Source of the DNA: Thiobacillus sp.
GTDB lineage: Bacteria; Pseudomonadota; Gammaproteobacteria; Burkholderiales; Thiobacillaceae
Assembly: GCF_024708915.1 (NCBI RefSeq)
Contig: NZ_JANJXQ010000132.1
Coordinates: forward strand, 1 to 11,109
DNA: 11,109 nt
Direction of reading: 5' to 3'
A program made the translations under genes and the position numbers. Position 1 is the first letter of the stretch. Every line of letters starts with the position of its first letter. Of this stretch, positions 5,820 through 11,109 are shown piece by piece. The notes under the pieces were generated by a model. It saw nothing but the letters and a program-made list of their open reading frames with translations, made no database searches and had not been told where the DNA came from.

Positions 5820-8522
5820 TCAAGCGGTCTCATCGCGCCGCTCGCGCAGGATTTCGCACAGCCATGGCAGGACCGGTCCACTGTCGCCGGCCATCTCCTG
5901 GCGCTGGATGGCTTCGATCAGCGCCGCGTCGAACACCGCCTTGCCGATGTAGTGGCCGAGCTTGCGGTAGCTCTCGAACTGCGATTCGTCGAACCATTGA
6001 TCCGTTGTCGATTCGTGTGGAAATCCGGAGTGGGTGCGTTTGTAGTTCAGCAGGTCGGCGGGCTCGGTGCCGGTGAGCCGCGGCTTGATGTAGAGCAGGT
6101 GGCCTTCCGCAGGCTGTTCCTGGCTTCCTGCACGGGGCGGATAGCGTATGCGGCCGATGGCGGAATAGCCGCTTTCGAGGTCTTCGGCGTGAATGTCGAT
6201 GACCACGCCGAAATCGGCGTAGCACTTGCGGATGGCGTTGCCGAGATCCTCGAAATGGCTGTCGCCGTCCTCGCCGGCGTCGATGGCGACGATGCAGGTG
6301 CAGCGCCGCCGCACCAGTTCGTAGATCCCGAGATTCTCGAAATGGCCGCCATCGGACAGATAGACGAAGGGTGAACTGTGCTGGGTGTGGCCGAACAGTT
6401 CGCTCAACAGGTAGATGCCGCCGAACGGCGGGTCGTGTTTCGTCCAGTGTTTTTCGCTGGCCGGATTGGGGCTCCAGTGGCCGAGCCGGACGTTGAACAC
6501 GGTCATCAGGAAGGTCAGCGCGGGCGAGCTGTGGTAGCCCATGTTGGGGCTGGCGGCGGCGCCCGAGATCGCCATCACCGATCCCATCCACACGCCTTCC
6601 ATATACTGCGCGGTGGGGCGGTAATGGCTGAGCAGCTGGCCTTTCTCATCCGGCAGGGTGAAGCTGTAGCCGCAGGCCATGGGGGTAAAGGCGAACGCGG
6701 CGGCGCGCCGTTCCTGCCACGCGAGCTGCTTGCCGGCGACCAGGTTCATCGCGGTATTGTGGATGGGATAGGGACGCTGGCATTGCGGCTGGCCCAGCGG
6801 CATGCTGCAGAGGTCGGCCAGTCTGAGGTCGTCGCGCGGGTCGAATCCGGTGAACGGATGCGGCACGCGCAGCTTGCAGCGCGAGGCGCCGAGGTAGCTG
6901 CGCACCAGGCGCTGGCGGTAGAAGTGATAGATCGAGAACAGGTTGACGTCGATGCGCCACGCCAGCGCGGCGGCGGCCGCAAGGCTGCCGATGCACAGGA
7001 TCGCCACCCACGCGATGGCGGGGCGCTGGAAGTTGACCGCTTCCTGCCGCAGCACATCCATGAACTGGGTGGAGGTGCGGACATGCTCCTCGCATCCGGC
7101 GCAGAACACCGGCAGCATCAACAGCTGATGCAGGCCGAACGACAGCAGTCCCAGCAGGCCGACGACGAAGACATAAGGCATCAGCTGGGCGGCGCGATCG
7201 CGCCAGGTTTTGCGGGCGTCGCCGGCGGTTTTTCCTGCGCGTCCCAGCAATACGCCGCTGAGGGTCGACAGCACCCAAGTCAGACCGCCCGCTGCGACGA
7301 AGGCCTCGGGCGCCCAGCGGAAGAAGGCCGGAGCGATATAGACGATGCTGAACAGGGTGGCCCATACCAGCGCCGCCAGCAATATCCAGCCACCGAGACG
7401 GGACCACCATTCGCGCGAATCGTGCGAGAAATATCGCCCCATCAGGCCGATGTGGGCCACGACCGTGAGTGAATAGAATTTCAGCAGCAGGGCCGTGGCG
7501 AGTGCCGATACGATCCACGAGCCGCTGTAGCCGGTCCCCACCTGCCGGATCCATTCCGTCAGCTCGGCAAACGCGGCGAGCAGCAGGCCGCCGAGCGCGC
7601 CCGCCAGCAGCGCGAAGCCGCCCATGGCGACGATGCGCCCCAGGCTGAACCGCGGCTGATCGTCCGTGCGGTGGCCGAAAAACCGGCCCAGCGCCCAGCC
7701 TATCAGCCAGGGCGGAACATAGACCAGCATGCCCCACAGCACCCAGCCGCCGAGCGAAATCCGGTCCAGCTTTGCCGCGCCGGCATAGAAGCCATAGGCA
7801 ATCAGCCAGGCCGACAGCAGCACCGGCAGCACCACCAGCGTCAGCACGCCGGTCTGGCGGGTGTAGAACGGCCGGCTTTTGAATGCGCCGCGGCTGCCCA
7901 GGTTGAGGCCGATGACCAGCATGGCCATGACGATCAGCAGGATGCCGCCGCCAAACAGCGGCAGCAGACTGGCGTCGGTTGCGGCGTGAGCGCCTTCCCA
8001 GCCAGTGAGCCAGCGGACGAACCACACCATCAGGCGCGGCAGCAAAAGCAGCCCGCCGAGCGCCAGCAGCAGCAGGACAAGGTTGAGATAGAGGTTGCGC
8101 AGATAGGTGGCCACCGCGGTCAGCGTGTCGGCGGAAAAAAAGCTGGCCTTGGGGGTGAGGTAGTTGCTGTAGCTCCGGAGGAAGCGGATCGCGGGGTTTT
8201 CGCTGCCGCCGCTATGCAGCTGCGGCTCGGCGTCCTCGACGCGGCCGTTGCACTTGAGATGGATGAAGGCCGACAGCCAGCCGCCGATGTAACCGCCGCC
8301 CGACACGCACGACAGGTAATCGAACTGCCGCAGCAGCCGCAGTTCCGCCAGCGCCTGGACGATGCCGAGATTGAAGGTGGCGCTGCGGATGCCGCCGCCG
8401 GAGAAAGCCAGCCCGGTCAGCGGCCGGTCGGGCCCGTCGTGGCGGCCATCGGGTTCGCGGATGGTCGCGCGCTCCTGCGCATGGACGGTATCCCAGTCGA
8501 GCGAGGTCGGCGCATCAGGCAT
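5820..8522 (-). CDS. Membrane-embedded patatin-like phospholipase family protein
   Basis: Patatin-fold enzymes hydrolyse acyl esters of membrane lipids with a Ser-Asp dyad. Of the 900 residues, the N-terminal part holds the glycine-rich oxyanion loop SGGGIRS (41-47) and the nucleophile elbow CVSGGG with Ser74. The partner Asp724 lies in YLSDGGHFENLG (721-732), followed by the usual YELVRRRC. Between the two halves come about ten hydrophobic helices (roughly 146-165, 188-207, 224-245, 258-280, 296-317, 334-355, 376-400, 410-426, 450-470, 503-522). The catalytic parts would therefore fold together around a large membrane domain. The first residue of the elbow is Cys, not the Gly of GXSXG. No signal peptide is present, so the active site probably faces the cytoplasm, though topology is not certain. 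The start at 8522 overlaps the stop of the amidase gene (ATGCCTGA), implying coupled translation. The natural lipid substrate is unknown. Confidence 0.92.
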   Translation of the reverse strand: MPDAPTSLDWDTVHAQERATIREPDGRHDGPDRPLTGLAFSGGGIRSATFNLGIVQALAELRLLRQFDYLSCVSGGGYIGGWLSAFIHLKCNGRVEDAEPQLHSGGSENPAIRFLRSYSNYLTPKASFFSADTLTAVATYLRNLYLNLVLLLLALGGLLLLPRLMVWFVRWLTGWEGAHAATDASLLPLFGGGILLIVMAMLVIGLNLGSRGAFKSRPFYTRQTGVLTLVVLPVLLSAWLIAYGFYAGAAKLDRISLGGWVLWGMLVYVPPWLIGWALGRFFGHRTDDQPRFSLGRIVAMGGFALLAGALGGLLLAAFAELTEWIRQVGTGYSGSWIVSALATALLLKFYSLTVVAHIGLMGRYFSHDSREWWSRLGGWILLAALVWATLFSIVYIAPAFFRWAPEAFVAAGGLTWVLSTLSGVLLGRAGKTAGDARKTWRDRAAQLMPYVFVVGLLGLLSFGLHQLLMLPVFCAGCEEHVRTSTQFMDVLRQEAVNFQRPAIAWVAILCIGSLAAAAALAWRIDVNLFSIYHFYRQRLVRSYLGASRCKLRVPHPFTGFDPRDDLRLADLCSMPLGQPQCQRPYPIHNTAMNLVAGKQLAWQERRAAAFAFTPMACGYSFTLPDEKGQLLSHYRPTAQYMEGVWMGSVMAISGAAASPNMGYHSSPALTFLMTVFNVRLGHWSPNPASEKHWTKHDPPFGGIYLLSELFGHTQHSSPFVYLSDGGHFENLGIYELVRRRCTCIVAIDAGEDGDSHFEDLGNAIRKCYADFGVVIDIHAEDLESGYSAIGRIRYPPRAGSQEQPAEGHLLYIKPRLTGTEPADLLNYKRTHSGFPHESTTDQWFDESQFESYRKLGHYIGKAVFDAALIEAIQRQEMAGDSGPVLPWLCEILRERRDETA

Positions 8523-9354
8523 CGATCGCTTTCAGATATTTGCTATGGCACCAGCCGACGATATCCATTACGCCGTTGACCTCGCCCGCGACGTCGACTT
8601 CCCACCACAGTCCCCGTTTGGCCAGTACCTCGACCTCAGTGGCAGGGGGCAAGGGGGTGCCGGGCAGGGCGGCATACCCGGGTCCGGGACCGTTCCGTAC
8701 ATACAGCCGGGCGGTGGTGCGGTAGCGTTCGGGGTGGTCGTCGCCACGTCCCAGCAGGCGCGCGCGCACCGATTCGAGCGGGAAATCCGGGCCCGGGTCG
8801 CGCTTGCGTCCGGGCGCAATGTCCTCGTGCCCCAGCACATCGGCAAGACCGTATCGATCGATCAGCGCCATGCCGCATTCCAGCGTGGCTTCGATCTGTT
8901 CCGGGGTGTAGCTGTGCCAGCCGCAGGGCGGCGTTCCGGGCGGGTCGTTGCGGTGGCAGGCGACGGTGACTTCGCTGTCGGGATAGCTGCGGCGGCTGAG
9001 CGGCGACACCCATTTGCCGCCGCTCTGGATCAGGCAGCCGGCATTGTCGAGTTCGATGCCGATGCTGTGGCGGTTGAGCCCGGACAGACTGCCCCAGCGC
9101 GACTGGCCAGCATGCCAGGCTTCGCGGTCGAACGGCACCAGCTGCGTCACCGTGCCGTCGCGCGCGATGACCAGATGAGCGGAAACGCGGGAAGCCGGGT
9201 TGCGGAACCAGGCCACCGTGCCGGCCGCACTGCTGCCGGCGGTGTAATGAAGGATCAGGAAACGGGGTGAAATGGTCTTCCCGACGTGTGGGCTGGCGAG
9301 ATAAGCCAGCGCAGAACCATCGTCGCGTGTCAGCCGATGATCGCGTATTTTCAT
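8515..9354 (-). CDS. N-acetylmuramoyl-L-alanine amidase (AmpD-type) with SH3-like tail
   Basis: This enzyme family (Amidase_2) cuts the bond between N-acetylmuramic acid and the stem-peptide L-alanine, in peptidoglycan or its anhydro-muropeptide fragments. The 279-residue protein has the zinc ligands His36 (LHYTAG), His176 and Asp186 in GHEDIAPGRKRDPGPDF, plus catalytic Glu101 in SIGIELDN and Lys184. Residues about 212-275 form an SH3-like domain (RLYVRNGPGPGY...), probably for cell-wall binding; E. coli AmpD (183 residues) lacks one. I chose the ATG at 9354 because AGGGGGG precedes it. An ATG at 9429 would add 25 Ala-rich residues that look only weakly like a signal peptide and have no RBS. 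Without a signal peptide the site of action (cytoplasmic recycling or export by another route) is open. It is first in the four-gene operon. Confidence 0.93.
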   Translation of the reverse strand: MKIRDHRLTRDDGSALAYLASPHVGKTISPRFLILHYTAGSSAAGTVAWFRNPASRVSAHLVIARDGTVTQLVPFDREAWHAGQSRWGSLSGLNRHSIGIELDNAGCLIQSGGKWVSPLSRRSYPDSEVTVACHRNDPPGTPPCGWHSYTPEQIEATLECGMALIDRYGLADVLGHEDIAPGRKRDPGPDFPLESVRARLLGRGDDHPERYRTTARLYVRNGPGPGYAALPGTPLPPATEVEVLAKRGLWWEVDVAGEVNGVMDIVGWCHSKYLKAIDA

Positions 9355-9653
9355 TGTGCCGCCCCCCTGGTGGGCCGCCGCGGCGAGCGAGGCAGGTACC
9401 TTGAGCGCTGCGGCAACTGCCCCCAGCATAGGACAGGCATCCGGCGATTGATATGCGACTCTGGTTGCAGGCGGGGCTTCAGCCGGGGGTACGAATCGGT
9501 GCCGGGCCTGAGCGTGATTCCGAACCGGCCCGATCGGTCTTGTCGCGGCAAGCGGCAGGGACCGGGCGACGGACGGCAGCTACCCTGGCGTTCATCGAAA
9601 TCCCTTGCCGGGCCAGGCTGCGCGTCCGGGTTGAGTCCCGCGTTGTATGCCGC
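9355..9653. other. Intergenic region, nothing recognised
   Basis: These 299 bases separate the transporter from the amidase operon, both on the minus strand. The promoter of the operon should lie here, but no good -35/-10 pair is visible; TATGCT on the minus strand at 9430-9425 lacks a -35. A 38-codon minus-strand frame (9479-9595) begins near an AAGGGA but looks like ordinary GC-rich noise. No strong terminator follows the transporter stop: only a bulged CGCG stem with GG/CC inside. Confidence 0.5.
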
Positions 9654-10760
9654 TTATCGCCCCGGTCTATCGGATCCCAAGGCACGTATGCGGCGCAGCA
9701 GGTCCAGGATGAATCCGGTAAATGCGGCCGTCCATGCGGCAAGCGCGATGTACAGAAAGACCGGCGGCAGGAACCCGAGGAAATCGAATCCCATCGCTTC
9801 GATCATCCGGTCGGTGCCGACCGCATACATCCCGAGCGGAAAAACCGCGCCCCAGTAAAGCGGGTCATATTTCATCGGGAAGCGCTTGTACACGTGGCGC
9901 CACAGGGCGAGCGCCAGCAGCATCGGTATCCACCAGCTGCCCGTTGCCCAGTAAAAAACCGTGAACCCCTTGATGAACGGCAGCAGCGAGGTGAGAAAGG
10001 GCGCATCGGACACGTTGATGATGAGCAACGAACCGGACAGGGTGGAAATCGCCATCGCGCCCATGTTGATCCAGTACGGCGGCGTCAGATCGCCGGGCGC
10101 AAGCTCGAAGAAGGTGTAGCGGTAGAAAATCAGCGACATCATCCAGATGTACAGCATGCCGCCCCACAGCCACATCGAGAGCGCGAGGAAGTTCATCTCC
10201 AGCTTGCCCGGCTGATCGACGTGGGTGGCCAGCAGTGCGCCGAGCGCAGCGATCGACTGGGTTGCCACCACTGCGAGCAGCCAGGCGCCGTTGATCCCCT
10301 TGTCGAGGGTCGGTTTACGTTCCTTGACGGTGAAGCCGGTAAATATCGTGTAGGTCAGCGCGATCCAGAGCAGGACCGCCACTCCCCAGAGCACAGTCCC
10401 TGTGCCATAGCCCGCCGTGAGCACGATGAACTGGCTGCCGAGCACGCCGGTGGCGGCCACGGTGGTGAAAAATCCGGGGCCGCGCAGATGATCGAGCATG
10501 TCGCCGAAGAATCGGCGGGTGTGGAAAATCATGCGCAGCACGGTCAGCATGCACAGCGCAGCATAGACGACGATATTGAGCTGGAACAACGCGTGCGCGA
10601 CGCGCGGCATGGCGAGAAAGTGGGCGGCGAGCGAGACGATGCCCGTCGCCATGACCATGCCGAAATAGGCGGGCGACATGCCGCCCAGCTCCGCCAGCAT
10701 GCGCGCACCCGGCGACTCGCGTCGAACCGGTGGGGTGCATTGATCGGGTCTTGTGTTCAT
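9654..10760 (-). CDS. TDT/TehA-SLAC1 family membrane transporter
   Basis: The protein has 368 residues and ten predicted membrane helices (about 29-50, 58-78, 98-117, 122-143, 158-179, 189-213, 231-250, 262-289, 300-318, 330-356). This is the architecture of the tellurite-resistance/dicarboxylate transporter (TDT) family, which includes TehA, the Mae1 malate carrier and SLAC1 anion channels. Typical landmarks are SPAYFGMVMATGIVS (29-43) and GFFTTVAATGVLGSQF (96-111). The substrate cannot be read from sequence; organic acid, sulfite, other small anions and tellurite resistance all occur in the family. The start is uncertain: ATG 10760 has no clear RBS, a GTG at 10856 would add 32 residues, and an ATG at 10700 would remove 20. 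It is transcribed away from fpr and is separated from the amidase operon by 299 bp. Confidence 0.88.
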   Translation of the reverse strand: MNTRPDQCTPPVRRESPGARMLAELGGMSPAYFGMVMATGIVSLAAHFLAMPRVAHALFQLNIVVYAALCMLTVLRMIFHTRRFFGDMLDHLRGPGFFTTVAATGVLGSQFIVLTAGYGTGTVLWGVAVLLWIALTYTIFTGFTVKERKPTLDKGINGAWLLAVVATQSIAALGALLATHVDQPGKLEMNFLALSMWLWGGMLYIWMMSLIFYRYTFFELAPGDLTPPYWINMGAMAISTLSGSLLIINVSDAPFLTSLLPFIKGFTVFYWATGSWWIPMLLALALWRHVYKRFPMKYDPLYWGAVFPLGMYAVGTDRMIEAMGFDFLGFLPPVFLYIALAAWTAAFTGFILDLLRRIRALGSDRPGR

Positions 10761-10838
10761 GGTATGCGGATTGGCATCCGCGACGGGCGTCGCCTCGCGT
10801 AGTCCGGCATCATAGCGCACCCGGATACGGGATGCGGG

Positions 10839-10866
10839 TTGAATGCAGGCGCGCACACCTCATAAT
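10839..10866 (+). promoter_or_regulatory. Probable sigma-70 promoter of fpr
   Basis: TTGAAT (10839-10844) and CATAAT (10861-10866) are separated by 16 bp and match the consensus at 4 and 5 of 6 positions. Transcription would begin about 10873 and give a leader of roughly 24 nt before the fpr start. Confidence 0.55.
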
Positions 10867-10896
10867 GCAGCGTACGTTTCCCCCGAGGAGCAGGTG

Positions 10897-11109
10897 ATGA
10901 GCGAATGGATACAGGCAACCGTAGTCGAACGCATACGCTGGAACGATGCACTGATTTCGCTGCGTTTTGAAGCCGAACTGGATCCTTTCAATGCGGGCCA
11001 GTTCATTCGCGCGGGGATGGACATCGCCGGCGAACGCATCGGGCGCCCGTATTCCATGGTCAATGCGCCCGACGAGAGGCCGCATGAGATCTATTTCAAC
11101 GTCGTCCGC
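10897..11109 (+). CDS. fpr: Ferredoxin--NADP reductase (partial, C-terminus beyond window)
   Basis: The first 71 residues of an FAD-containing reductase that passes electrons between NADPH and ferredoxin or flavodoxin in the cytoplasm. The start ATG lies 6 nt after GAGGAG. Residues align by eye with E. coli Fpr: W-x-DALISLRF near 15-24, F-x-AGQF at 31-36, and the FAD-binding RPYS at 50-53 followed by SMVNAPDE. In the Fpr family about 250-260 residues are usual, so roughly three quarters of the gene is outside the window, including the NADP-binding domain. It is divergent from the transporter gene, with a 136-bp shared upstream region. It is probably a single housekeeping or oxidative-stress gene; no regulator site such as a SoxR or FinR box was recognised. 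Confidence 0.92.
   Translation, partial: MSEWIQATVVERIRWNDALISLRFEAELDPFNAGQFIRAGMDIAGERIGRPYSMVNAPDERPHEIYFNVVR

Noticed and set aside
6378..7472. A 364-codon plus-strand frame opposite the patatin gene, and similar ones at 7671-8579 and 8362-9270
   Set aside because: These are antisense frames in high-GC coding sequence with low-complexity Ala/Gln/Arg/His composition and no family resemblance.
8515..8522. The amidase and patatin as type VI secretion effectors
   Set aside because: No VgrG, PAAR, Hcp or immunity-like gene is present, and a patatin with about ten membrane helices is an unlikely secreted effector.
9479..9595. A possible 38-codon minus-strand gene upstream of the amidase
   Set aside because: An AAGGGA precedes the ATG, but the residues look like translated GC-rich spacer and there is no other support.
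9453..10802. A 449-codon plus-strand frame opposite the transporter
   Set aside because: It is rich in His, Arg, Gln and Glu, as expected for the antisense of hydrophobic transmembrane codons; the minus-strand frame has ten clear helices.
1..11109. CRISPR array, tRNA, rRNA, phage or integron structures
   Set aside because: No regularly spaced repeats, RNA gene signatures, integrase or attachment sites were found on reading both strands.

Overview
The window looks like part of the chromosome of a high-GC, motile Gram-negative bacterium, most likely a betaproteobacterium (Rhodocyclales- or Burkholderiales-like). Three things suggest this: the MotA/MotB type, the Fpr-type ferredoxin-NADP reductase, and periplasmic c-type cytochrome and lipoprotein genes with strong GC bias at third codon positions. 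The taxon is an inference; there is no rRNA or tRNA gene to anchor it.

Layout, left to right. (1) An AT-rich stretch of about 130 bp leads into motA and motB (+ strand), the flagellar stator pair. (2) A 222-bp non-autonomous transposable element (MITE-like) lies directly behind motB. It has 21-bp terminal inverted repeats and a perfect 9-bp target duplication. (3) Four minus-strand genes are tightly packed and probably form one operon, read right to left: an AmpD-type amidase with an SH3-like tail, a 900-residue membrane-embedded patatin-like lipase, an 852-residue exported diheme cytochrome c of the MauG/CcpA/RoxA-like type, and a 320-residue lipoprotein of unknown function. The first two overlap by 8 bp, and the stop of the cytochrome gene overlaps the ribosome binding site of the lipoprotein gene. 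(4) A 299-bp gap with nothing recognisable. (5) A minus-strand TDT/TehA-type ten-helix anion transporter. (6) Divergently, the start of fpr, cut by the window end.

The flagellar genes and fpr are ordinary core genes. The accessory interest lies in the four-gene module. It places a lipid acyl hydrolase in the membrane beside a periplasmic diheme enzyme that may be a peroxidase or oxygenase, and beside a lipoprotein whose Asp at +2 would keep it at the inner membrane under the E. coli rule. A lipid-release and oxidation, or envelope-remodelling, function is a reasonable hypothesis, but the sequence does not prove it. The MITE is the second point of interest: its terminal TAG is the stop codon of the lipoprotein gene.
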